A stretch of 6,498 nt of DNA from Actinomycetes bacterium (lineage in GTDB: Bacteria; Actinomycetota; Actinomycetes; Actinomycetales; Cellulomonadaceae). The stretch covers positions 1-6,498 of the forward strand of contig JAEXEM010000392.1 of assembly GCA_023401045.1 (NCBI GenBank), given 5' to 3'. The position numbers were made by a program, and so were the translations under genes. Below are positions 1 through 5,393 of this stretch, one piece after another. Numbering within the stretch: the first letter of the stretch is position 1; the number at the start of each line of letters is the position of its first letter. Below the pieces are notes generated by a model that worked only from the letters and a program-made list of their open reading frames with translations, searched no databases and was not told the origin of the DNA.

Positions 1-52
1 GTCCGGGCCTCGGGATGTCGTGGCGGTCCCGCCTCAGCGGCACCGCGATCGG
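1..52. other. Non-coding left edge, downstream of the DUF7455 gene
   Basis: No gene is supported here. The stretch lies just past the stop codon of the minus-strand DUF7455 gene. It holds two short overlapping GC-rich inverted repeats: GGCGG-TC-CCGCC at 22-33 and CCGC-CTCA-GCGG at 29-40. Either could fold in the transcript leaving the DUF7455 gene, but there is no T-tract on that strand, so I do not call a terminator. What lies beyond the left edge is unknown. Confidence 0.4.
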
Positions 53-283
53 TCAGCGGGCGGCGCCGGCGCCGGCACCGTGCTCGGCGTGCAGGCGGTC
101 GGTCTCGTCGTGCACGTGCGTCGCGACGGCGGCGAACTTGGGTGCGTGCTCGCGTGCGTGGTGCGCGCAGAACAGCAGCTCGCCGACCGGCAGCACGACG
201 CGGACGTAGGCCTGCGCGCCGCAGCGGTCGCAGCGGTCGGCAGCCGTCAGCGGGGTCGTGGATTCGGTCGTCGTCCCTGTCAC
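53..283 (-). CDS. DUF7455 family small zinc-ribbon-like protein
   Basis: A 76-residue protein of unknown function, starting at a GTG codon and ending in TGA. Seen: a short Thr-rich N-terminus, then PLTAADRCDRCGAQAYVRV (residues 11-29), a hydrophobic GELLFCAHH strand (34-42), a helix with HDETDRL (58-64) and an Ala/Gly tail. Cys18 and Cys21 (CxxC) with Cys39 and His41/His42 suggest one zinc site; metal binding is inferred. From memory, this core matches the actinobacterial DUF7455 family, usually found near a topoisomerase IV subunit B or a sigma factor gene, and parE is indeed the divergent neighbour. I chose the GTG because family members begin shortly before the PLTAADRCDRCG core. GGAG lies only 2 bases upstream, so the message may be leaderless. 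An ATG at 314-316 would add 11 residues that do not look conserved. Identity is fairly sure, the exact start less so. Confidence 0.75.
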   Translation of the reverse strand: MTGTTTESTTPLTAADRCDRCGAQAYVRVVLPVGELLFCAHHAREHAPKFAAVATHVHDETDRLHAEHGAGAGAAR

Positions 284-474
284 GTCTCCATACAACCATC
301 CGCAGGCCGTTGCCATGCCGCCGGGGGGCCTCGGTTCGCTCTCTGCGTACAGAATCGTGACCGGAGGACACCCGTTCGTGACGCAGCGGGTCGTCCGCGT
401 CACACGCCCGTCATGTTGCGGACGGCGGCATGGCGCGACCAGCGCTCACGACCGACGCGGTTACCATCGGCGCC
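284..474. promoter_or_regulatory. Divergent intergenic region between the DUF7455 gene and parE
   Basis: This 191-bp spacer must hold the promoters of both divergent genes. It contains TCGTGAC at 355-361 and again at 376-382, exactly 21 bp apart. GTCAC, the reverse complement of GTGAC, starts at 399, another 21 bp after the GTGAC at 378. The last two copies form a 7-bp perfect inverted repeat, GTGACGC (378-384) with GCGTCAC (397-403), separated by 12 bp. The spacing suggests binding sites on one face of the helix, but no regulator is known from the sequence. On the minus strand TTGTAT (290-295) lies 6 bases before the GTG start and could be a poor -10 box. Confidence 0.4.
462..467 (+). promoter_or_regulatory. 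Predicted -10 box for leaderless parE transcript
   Basis: TACCAT fits the actinobacterial TANNNT -10 consensus and ends 7 bases before the GTG at 475. Transcription would therefore begin at or next to the start codon. No convincing -35 hexamer is found 16-19 bp upstream. The absence of a Shine-Dalgarno sequence before this GTG agrees with a leaderless message. Confidence 0.55.
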
Positions 475-2616
475 GTGACGACGACCTCGCCCCAGGCCGG
501 CTACACCGCCCGGCACCTCTCGGTGCTCGAGGGCCTCGAGGCCGTGCGCAAGCGGCCCGGCATGTACATCGGGACCACCGACAGCCGTGGTCTCATGCAC
601 TGCCTCTGGGAGATCATCGACAACTCCGTCGACGAGGCGCTCGCCGGCCACGGCGACCGCATCGAGGTCGTCCTCCACGCCGACAGCTCCGTCGAGGTCC
701 GCGACAACGGCCGCGGCGTCCCGGTGGACGTCGAGCCGAAGACCGGGCTCACCGGTGTCGAGGTCGTCTTCACCAAGCTTCACGCGGGCGGCAAGTTCGG
801 CGGCGGCTCGTACGCCGCGTCCGGCGGTCTGCACGGCGTCGGCGCGTCCGTCGTCAACGCGCTGTCGGCGCGCCTCGACGTCGAGGTCGACCGCGGCGGC
901 CGTACCCACCGGATGACGTTCCACCGTGGCGAGCCCGGCACGTTCGACGACCGCGACGGCCGAGGCCCGGACTCGCCGTTCGAGCCGTTCGTCTCCGGCT
1001 CCGAGCTCGCCGTCGTGGGCAAGGTCGCCAAGGCCGTCACCGGGACGCGGGTGCGGTACTGGGCCGACCGGCAGATCTTCCCCAAGAGCGCGGTGTTCTC
1101 GTACGACGAGCTCGTCACACGTGCCCGCCAGACGAGCTTCCTCGTGCCCGGCCTGGCGATCACCGTGCGCGACGAGCGCGGTCTGCCCGGGACCCCGGGG
1201 GAGCACGGCCCGCACGAGGAGACCTTCCTGCACTCCGGCGGTGTCGTCGACTTCGTCGACCACCTCGCGCCCGACGCCCCCGTGACCGACGTGTGGCACC
1301 TGCAGGGGCAGGGCACCTTCACCGAGACCGTCCCCGTGCTCGACGACCGCGGGCACATGACCCCGCAGGAGGTCACCCGCACCTGCGAGGTCGACGTCGC
1401 GGTCCGCTGGGGCACCGGGTACGCGACCGAGGTCCGCAGCTTCGTCAACATCATCGCGACGCCCAAGGGTGGGACCCACCTCGCCGGCTTCGAGGCCGGG
1501 CTGCTCAAGACCGTCCGGGCCCAGGTCGCGGCGAACGCCCGTCGGCTGAAGATCTCGACGAAGGACTCCGCGACCGAGCGCGTCGAGAAGGAGGACGTGC
1601 TCGCCGGCCTCACCGCCGTCGTCACCGTCCGGCTGGCCGAGCCGCAGTTCGAGGGCCAGACGAAGGAGGTCCTCGGCACCGGGCCGGTGCGGGGGATCGT
1701 CGCGCGGGTGCTCGAGAAGGAGCTGACGGCCGTCCTCGAGTCGTCGAAGCGCGAGCACAAGGCGCAGGCCGCGCTGCTGCTCGACAAGGTCGTCGGCGAG
1801 ATGCGGGCCCGGGTCTCCGCCCGCAAGCAGAAGGAGATCTCGCGGCGCAAGAACGCGCTCGAGTCCTCGACGCTGCCCGCCAAGCTCGCGGACTGCCGCA
1901 TCGACGACGTGTCGCGCTCGGAGCTCTTCATCGTCGAGGGCGACAGCGCCCTCGGCACCGCGAAGCTCGCGCGCAGCTCGGACTTCCAGGCGCTGCTGCC
2001 GATCCGCGGCAAGATCCTCAACGTCCAGAAGGCGTCCGTCGGCGACATGCTGAAGAACGCCGAGTGCGCGTCGATCATCCAGGTCATCGGTGCCGGGTCG
2101 GGTCGCACGTTCGACCTCGAGGCCGCCCGCTACGGGAAGATCGTGCTCATGACGGACGCCGACGTCGACGGCGCCCACATCCGCACGCTGCTGCTCACGC
2201 TCTTCTTCCGCTACATGCGCCCGCTCGTCGAGGCCGGGCGGGTCTACGCCGCGGTGCCGCCGCTGCACCGCATCGAGGTCATCGGCGCCGGGTCGCGCAA
2301 GAACGAGTACGTCTACACGTACTCCGAGGCCGAGCTCGCCGCGACGTTGAAGAAGCTGCAGCGCTCGGGCCGTCGGTACAGGGACGACATCCAGCGGTAC
2401 AAGGGCCTCGGCGAGATGGACGCCGACCAGCTGGCCGAGACGACGATGGACCCGCGCCACCGCACGCTGCGCCGCGTCCGCATCGGCGAGGCCGAGGAGG
2501 CGGCGGTGCAGGTCGAGAAGGTCTTCGAGCTGCTCATGGGCTCGGACGTCGCCCCGCGCAAGGACTTCATCGTCGCCAACGCCCACGCCCTCGACCAGTC
2601 CCGCATCGACGCCTGA
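475..2616 (+). CDS. parE: DNA topoisomerase IV subunit B (ParE), type IIA ATPase subunit
   Basis: A 713-residue ATPase subunit that pairs with ParC to pass one DNA duplex through another, unlinking daughter chromosomes and relaxing supercoils. The GHKL ATPase domain (about 15-200) shows catalytic Glu46 and Mg-binding Asn50 in EIIDNSVDEA, DNGRG at 77-81, and the glycine-rich ATP lid GGLHGVGASVVNALS (117-131). The transducer domain (about 215-400) carries the Gln395-Thr396-Lys397 loop that contacts ATP. The TOPRIM domain starts near 483, with Glu488 in VEGDSALGTAKLAR and the DADVD acidic cluster Asp561/563/565. RYKGLGEMD (641-649) is the usual C-terminal motif. Length and EGDSALGTAKLAR fit the actinobacterial ParE-type clade rather than GyrB, which normally has EGDSAGGSAKQGR. 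I chose the GTG because a -10 box ends 7 bases before it. An ATG at 430 would add 15 non-conserved residues and would lie upstream of that promoter. parC is not in this window. Confidence 0.95.
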   Translation: MTTTSPQAGYTARHLSVLEGLEAVRKRPGMYIGTTDSRGLMHCLWEIIDNSVDEALAGHGDRIEVVLHADSSVEVRDNGRGVPVDVEPKTGLTGVEVVFTKLHAGGKFGGGSYAASGGLHGVGASVVNALSARLDVEVDRGGRTHRMTFHRGEPGTFDDRDGRGPDSPFEPFVSGSELAVVGKVAKAVTGTRVRYWADRQIFPKSAVFSYDELVTRARQTSFLVPGLAITVRDERGLPGTPGEHGPHEETFLHSGGVVDFVDHLAPDAPVTDVWHLQGQGTFTETVPVLDDRGHMTPQEVTRTCEVDVAVRWGTGYATEVRSFVNIIATPKGGTHLAGFEAGLLKTVRAQVAANARRLKISTKDSATERVEKEDVLAGLTAVVTVRLAEPQFEGQTKEVLGTGPVRGIVARVLEKELTAVLESSKREHKAQAALLLDKVVGEMRARVSARKQKEISRRKNALESSTLPAKLADCRIDDVSRSELFIVEGDSALGTAKLARSSDFQALLPIRGKILNVQKASVGDMLKNAECASIIQVIGAGSGRTFDLEAARYGKIVLMTDADVDGAHIRTLLLTLFFRYMRPLVEAGRVYAAVPPLHRIEVIGAGSRKNEYVYTYSEAELAATLKKLQRSGRRYRDDIQRYKGLGEMDADQLAETTMDPRHRTLRRVRIGEAEEAAVQVEKVFELLMGSDVAPRKDFIVANAHALDQSRIDA

Positions 2617-2758
2617 CGCAGCGCGACACCGGGTGTGAGGTACGGGGTCGACGCCTGTCGCGGCCGCTGAGGCTCGCGGTCGACACCCGACGTGCGTGGC
2701 AGGTGGGTGGCAGGTAATCGGTGGACCGGCCGCGCGCGCGTCGGCGAGCCTTGCCGTC
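2617..2758. promoter_or_regulatory. Intergenic region between parE and the GNAT gene
   Basis: A 142-bp gap. Ten bases past the parE stop is the small palindrome ACACC-G-GGTGT (2626-2636), too tight to be a convincing terminator hairpin and without a T-tract. Two GTCGAC palindromes occur between 2640 and 2690. An 11-bp tandem repeat (2696-2717) sits about 40-60 bp before the GNAT start. I found no good TANNNT -10 box at leaderless distance, so the GNAT promoter is unresolved and readthrough from parE is possible. Confidence 0.35.
2696..2717. repeat. 11-bp tandem direct repeat before the GNAT gene
   Basis: GTGGCAGGTGG at 2696-2706 is followed at once by GTGGCAGGTAA at 2707-2717, so the first 9 bases are identical and the last two differ. 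The period is one helical turn and the copies lie upstream of the predicted ATG at 2759. A protein-binding site is possible, but simple slippage in GC-rich DNA is equally likely. Confidence 0.5.
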
Positions 2759-3796
2759 ATGAGCACCGAGGTCACCGCTCCCATCGCCGTGCGTGCGGAC
2801 GCCCCCGCCGTCCTCGCCCCGCCGGACGCGGGCCCGGGCCTGCGGTGGCGCCCACTGGTGGTCGAGGACGCCGCCCTCCTCACGCGCCTCGTCCAGGCCG
2901 TCGAGGAGGCCGACGGCATGCCCTACCGCACGACCGAGGCCGAGGTGCGCGCCGAGCTCGAGGCGTCGTGGCGCGACCTGTCCCGAGACACCGTGCTCGG
3001 TCTCGACGCCGACGGCGCCCCGCAGGCGTGGATGCAGGCCCAGACGTCGCCGGGGGACGAGCGCGTCGTGCGGGTGTTCGTCCACGGTGGCGTCCTGCCG
3101 GCGTGGCGCGGGCGCGGCGTCGGGCGCGAGCTCGTCCGGTGGGGGACCGGCCGTGCCCGCCAGCTCCTCGCGGCCTCCGGCAAGGACCTGCCCGGTCGCA
3201 TCTGCCTCTACGTCGACGACCGGACGCCGGACGTCGCCCGCCTCTACTCCGCCGCCGGGTACCGGCCGCTGCGCTACTACGCCGAGATGCGCCGCCGCGT
3301 CACCGGTGACGGCGTGACGCTGCCCGCGGCGCCGGACGTGCCGGGCGTGCGGGTCGTGCCCTGGACGCCCGAGCGCGACGAGGAGCTGCGCGTCACCCAC
3401 AACGAGGTGTTCGCCGACCACTGGGGGAGCGAGCCGCGGACGCCCGAGCAGTGGGCCGCCGGCCACGCCCAGCACGCACCGGGCTGGACCTTCCTCGCCC
3501 TCGACGAGGCGGACGCCGTCGTCGGGTACGTCGTCTCGTGCCGCTACGAGGAGGACTGGGCCGTCGCCGGGTTCACGTCCGGGTACACCCACCTGCTCGG
3601 CGTGCGCCGGGCGTGGCGCGGGCGCGGTCTGGCCGTCGCCCTCCTCGTCCACGCGATGCAGGCGTACGCCCGTGACGGCATGGAGTACGCCGAGATCGGC
3701 GTCGACACCGCCAACCCCTCGGGCGCCCACGGCCTGTACGCGTCGCTCGGCTACGAGGTGTCCGACTCGTCGGCGCTGTACGGCATCGAGATGTGA
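2759..3796 (+). CDS. Tandem-domain GNAT family N-acetyltransferase
   Basis: A 345-residue protein with two GNAT folds in tandem, predicted cytoplasmic, that would transfer an acyl group from acyl-CoA to an amine. The first domain spans about 28-181: LRWRPL start, acetyl-CoA pyrophosphate loop RGRGVG (117-122), and ARLYSAAGY (160-168). The second spans about 196-345: VRVVPW start, loop RGRGLA (287-292), GVDTANP (314-320) and HGLYASLGY (324-332). Both domains keep the loop, so neither is obviously dead. The double-GNAT layout resembles mycothiol synthase MshD of Actinobacteria, but I saw no specific MshD signature or mycothiol gene nearby, so the substrate is unknown. The ATG at 2759 is preferred because family similarity begins soon after it; an in-frame upstream start at 2696 falls inside the tandem repeat and adds an unlikely leader. 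No clear Shine-Dalgarno is visible, so the start is moderately sure. Confidence 0.85.
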   Translation: MSTEVTAPIAVRADAPAVLAPPDAGPGLRWRPLVVEDAALLTRLVQAVEEADGMPYRTTEAEVRAELEASWRDLSRDTVLGLDADGAPQAWMQAQTSPGDERVVRVFVHGGVLPAWRGRGVGRELVRWGTGRARQLLAASGKDLPGRICLYVDDRTPDVARLYSAAGYRPLRYYAEMRRRVTGDGVTLPAAPDVPGVRVVPWTPERDEELRVTHNEVFADHWGSEPRTPEQWAAGHAQHAPGWTFLALDEADAVVGYVVSCRYEEDWAVAGFTSGYTHLLGVRRAWRGRGLAVALLVHAMQAYARDGMEYAEIGVDTANPSGAHGLYASLGYEVSDSSALYGIEM

Positions 3797-3800
3797 CGTC

Positions 3801-3831
3801 GGCCCGTACGGGGCCCGGGGAGGCCGGCCTC
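3801..3831. terminator. Two adjacent GC-rich palindromes after the GNAT gene, possible weak terminator
   Basis: Just past the GNAT stop codon lie GGCCC-GTACG-GGGCC (3801-3815), a 5-bp stem with a 5-base loop, and the perfect 12-bp palindrome GAGGCCGGCCTC (3820-3831). No T-tract follows, so intrinsic termination is uncertain. The pair lies just before the predicted promoter of the ABC ATPase gene and could instead be an operator. Confidence 0.3.
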
Positions 3832-3856
3832 GGCATGTCGGGGCGGCCGCTGCGGC

Positions 3857-3862
3857 TAGGGT
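3857..3862 (+). promoter_or_regulatory. Predicted -10 box for leaderless ABC ATPase transcript
   Basis: TAGGGT matches TANNNT and ends 8 bases before the ATG at 3871. There is no Shine-Dalgarno sequence before this ATG, so a leaderless or near-leaderless message is likely. No good -35 hexamer is visible at 16-18 bp spacing. Confidence 0.5.
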
Positions 3863-3870
3863 CTGTGCCC

Positions 3871-4671
3871 ATGACCGACGTGCTCGACCTGCAGGACCTG
3901 ACGATCCGTCGGGGGACGACGACGATCCTCGCGGACCTGTCGTGGCAGGTCCGCGACGGCGAGCGCTGGGTGGTGCTGGGCCGCAACGGCGCCGGCAAGA
4001 CGACGCTGCTGCAGGTGGCCTCCGGGCGGATGCACCCGACGTCGGGGACGGCGACGCTGCTCGGCTCCCGGCTGGGCGCGACGGACGTCTTCGAGCTCCG
4101 CCCCCGGATCGGTCTCGCGAGCGCAGCCCTGGCGGACCGCATCCCGTCGGGCGAGACCGTGCGGGACGTCGTCCTCACCGCGGCCTACGGCGTCACCGGT
4201 CGCTGGCGCGAGTCGTACGAGGAGCTCGACGAGACCCGCGCGTCCGACCTGCTCGCCGCGTTCGGCGTCGCCCACCTCGCCGACCGGTGGTTCGGCACGC
4301 TGTCCGAGGGTGAGCGCAAGCGCGTGCAGATCGCGCGGGCGCTCATGAGCGACCCCGAGCTCCTCCTGCTCGACGAGCCGGCCGCGGGGCTCGACCTCGG
4401 CGGGCGCGAGGAGCTCGTCGCCGCGCTCTCCGAGCTCGCGCGCGACAGGCGCTCGCCCGCGCTCGTCCTCGTCACGCACCACGTCGAGGAGATCCCGCCG
4501 GGCTTCACGCACCTGCTGCTGCTGCGCGCGGGCAAGGTCTTCGCGTCCGGCCCCATCGACGAGGTCCTCACCGCGGAGAACCTCTCCGGCACGTTCGACG
4601 TGCCGCTGCGGCTCGACCGTGCCGACGGTCGCTGGTCGGCGCACGCCACCGGCGCGTCCGCCCCCGCCTGA
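3871..4671 (+). CDS. Stand-alone ABC ATPase, YlmA-like
   Basis: A 266-residue single ABC ATP-binding domain without membrane segments. Seen in order: Walker A GRNGAGKT (37-44), signature LSEGE (144-148), Walker B LLLDEP (165-170) with catalytic Glu169, D-loop GLD (173-175) and H-loop His203 in VTHH. The C-terminal stretch EEIPPGFTHLLLLRAGKV resembles the YlmA group of stand-alone ABC ATPases, whose role is poorly known. Where the Q-loop glutamine is expected, after Walker A, the sequence reads IGLASAAL (80-87) with no Gln; that residue normally couples the ATPase to a membrane partner. No permease gene is next to it, so a soluble role or an unlinked partner is possible. I chose the ATG at 3871 because a -10 box lies 8 bases before it and similarity starts at once (VLDLQDLTIRRG). 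A GTG at 3793, overlapping the GNAT stop, would add 26 residues that do not look like the family. Confidence 0.88.
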   Translation: MTDVLDLQDLTIRRGTTTILADLSWQVRDGERWVVLGRNGAGKTTLLQVASGRMHPTSGTATLLGSRLGATDVFELRPRIGLASAALADRIPSGETVRDVVLTAAYGVTGRWRESYEELDETRASDLLAAFGVAHLADRWFGTLSEGERKRVQIARALMSDPELLLLDEPAAGLDLGGREELVAALSELARDRRSPALVLVTHHVEEIPPGFTHLLLLRAGKVFASGPIDEVLTAENLSGTFDVPLRLDRADGRWSAHATGASAPA

Positions 4672-4678
4672 GGCAGCA

Positions 4679-4707
4679 CCCGGGCGACCGCGCGCGGCGG
4701 ATCCGGG
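4679..4707 (+). terminator. Possible weak GC-rich hairpin after the ABC ATPase gene
   Basis: Eight bases past the stop codon, CCCGG (4679-4683) can pair with CCGGG (4703-4707) around an inner CCGCGCGCGG palindrome (4688-4697). There is no T-tract and the outer stem is only 5 bp, so this may be a chance product of high GC content. Confidence 0.2.
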
Positions 4708-4775
4708 GTCGGCGCGCACCGGGCGGCCGAGCAGCACGAGCCAGGGCCCCTGCGCGGACGTCGCCGTCCCACCTG

Positions 4776-4810
4776 CCTGTCGGGTCGATCACATAGGATC
4801 GACGGACAGG
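4776..4810. promoter_or_regulatory. Imperfect inverted repeat over the nfeD promoter, candidate operator
   Basis: CCTGTC (4776-4781) and GTCGATC (4784-4790) pair with GATCGAC (4797-4803) and GACAGG (4805-4810): 13 bp in total, interrupted by GG on the left and G on the right, around a 6-base centre. The predicted -10 box (4794-4799) lies in the middle. The transcript should start near 4806, so most of the repeat would not be in the message; a DNA operator is more likely than an RNA hairpin. A terminator for the upstream gene is the alternative. Confidence 0.45.
4794..4799 (+). promoter_or_regulatory. Predicted -10 box for the nfeD-SPFH operon
   Basis: TAGGAT matches TANNNT and lies 40 bases before the ATG at 4840, which would leave a leader of about 33 bases carrying the Shine-Dalgarno sequence. 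No -35 close to TTGACA is seen at the usual spacing. The box sits inside the inverted repeat. Confidence 0.5.
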
Positions 4811-4826
4811 GGTGGTCGACGACGAC

Positions 4827-4831
4827 GGAGG
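4827..4831 (+). promoter_or_regulatory. Ribosome binding site deciding the nfeD start
   Basis: GGAGG, followed by 8 bases and then the ATG at 4840, is a good Shine-Dalgarno arrangement. It also overlaps an in-frame GTG at 4831, which therefore cannot use it and is unlikely to be the start. Confidence 0.7.
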
Positions 4832-4839
4832 TGCGGGCG

Positions 4840-5313
4840 ATGGGGTGGCTCTGGTGGGTCGGAGGAGCCCTCCTCCTCGGGATCCTCGAGATGATCTCGC
4901 TCGACCTCTTCCTCCTCATGTTCGCCGGCGGCGCGGTCGCCGGGGCGATCGCCTACGCGCTCGGTGCCTCGGTGGGCGTCCAGATCCTCGTCGCCGCGCT
5001 CACCTCGGTCGTCCTCGTGCTCACGCTCCGGCCCTGGCTCAAGCGCCGGCTCGAGAAGCGCGTCGACCTGCCGGAGACGAACGCCGCGGCCCTCGTCGGG
5101 CGCGCGGCCGTCGTCGTCGCGACCGTCGACGGTCTCCAGGGGCGGGTCAAGCTCGCCGGCGAGGTGTGGAGCGCACGCACCGCGGACGGCGGGTCGTTGC
5201 CACCGGGAACCCCGGTCACCGTGACGAAGATCGACGGCGCGACCGCCGTCGTCGGGCCGGCGACGGCACCGGCCGCGGGCGACGCGCCGGCACCCGGCGC
5301 CGCACCGGCCTGA
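4840..5313 (+). CDS. NfeD family membrane protein, short form
   Basis: A 157-residue protein with three probable membrane segments at about 2-17, 22-43 and 47-64, then a basic stretch LKRRLEKR, then an OB-fold of the NfeD type at about 86-140. The line GRVKLAGEVWSAR and the later PPGTPVTVTKIDGATAVV are typical of the family. It lacks the ClpP-like protease domain of long NfeD proteins, so it is the short form. The C-terminus is a low-complexity Ala/Pro tail (about 140-157). Short NfeD proteins are known to be encoded beside an SPFH protein, as in E. coli ybbJ-qmcA and, from memory, M. tuberculosis Rv1487-Rv1488. The same order holds here, with an 80-bp gap and no strong terminator. The likely role is to work with the SPFH protein in the cytoplasmic membrane; the biochemical activity is not known. 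The Shine-Dalgarno sequence fixes the ATG start. Confidence 0.9.
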   Translation: MGWLWWVGGALLLGILEMISLDLFLLMFAGGAVAGAIAYALGASVGVQILVAALTSVVLVLTLRPWLKRRLEKRVDLPETNAAALVGRAAVVVATVDGLQGRVKLAGEVWSARTADGGSLPPGTPVTVTKIDGATAVVGPATAPAAGDAPAPGAAPA

Positions 5314-5336
5314 CGCCGCCCCTCGGCGCAGACATC

Positions 5337-5349
5337 GACCCGACGGGTC
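5337..5349. repeat. 13-bp palindrome between nfeD and the SPFH gene
   Basis: GACCCG-A-CGGGTC is a perfect 6-bp inverted repeat around one base. In RNA it could only form a 5-bp stem with a 3-base loop and has no T-tract, so it is not a convincing terminator. It may be an operator or chance. The 11 bases at 5334-5344 are the reverse complement of 4779-4789 in the left arm of the dyad before nfeD. Confidence 0.35.
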
Positions 5350-5384
5350 ACCGCGGTCGTCCCGGCACGGACGGCACCAGCATC

Positions 5385-5390
5385 GGAGGT
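5385..5390 (+). promoter_or_regulatory. Ribosome binding site of the SPFH gene
   Basis: GGAGGT lies 3 bases before the ATG at 5394, a strong but rather close Shine-Dalgarno sequence. No other start candidate gives a complete membrane segment followed by the SPFH domain. Confidence 0.7.
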
Positions 5391-5393
5391 CAC

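Noticed and set aside
258..2717. 819-codon open frame on the plus strand in another frame of parE
   Set aside because: Arg/Pro/Ala-rich translation with no domain; it overlaps the well-supported parE entirely.
400..2919. 839-codon open frame on the minus strand opposite parE
   Set aside because: GC-rich DNA leaves long open antisense frames. The plus strand has all type IIA topoisomerase motifs, while this frame shows no recognisable domain.
3793..3870. Upstream GTG start for the ABC ATPase, overlapping the GNAT stop codon (translational coupling)
   Set aside because: It would add 26 residues without family similarity and would place the -10 box inside the coding sequence; the ATG at 3871 fits better.
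4831..4839. GTG start for nfeD at 4831
   Set aside because: It overlaps the Shine-Dalgarno sequence GGAGG that serves the ATG at 4840.
4779..5344. 11-bp element GTCGGGTCGAT shared in inverted orientation (4779-4789 and 5334-5344) as a common operator
   Set aside because: In DNA of this base composition 11-bp matches within 6.5 kb are expected by chance, so the pair alone is not evidence of shared control.
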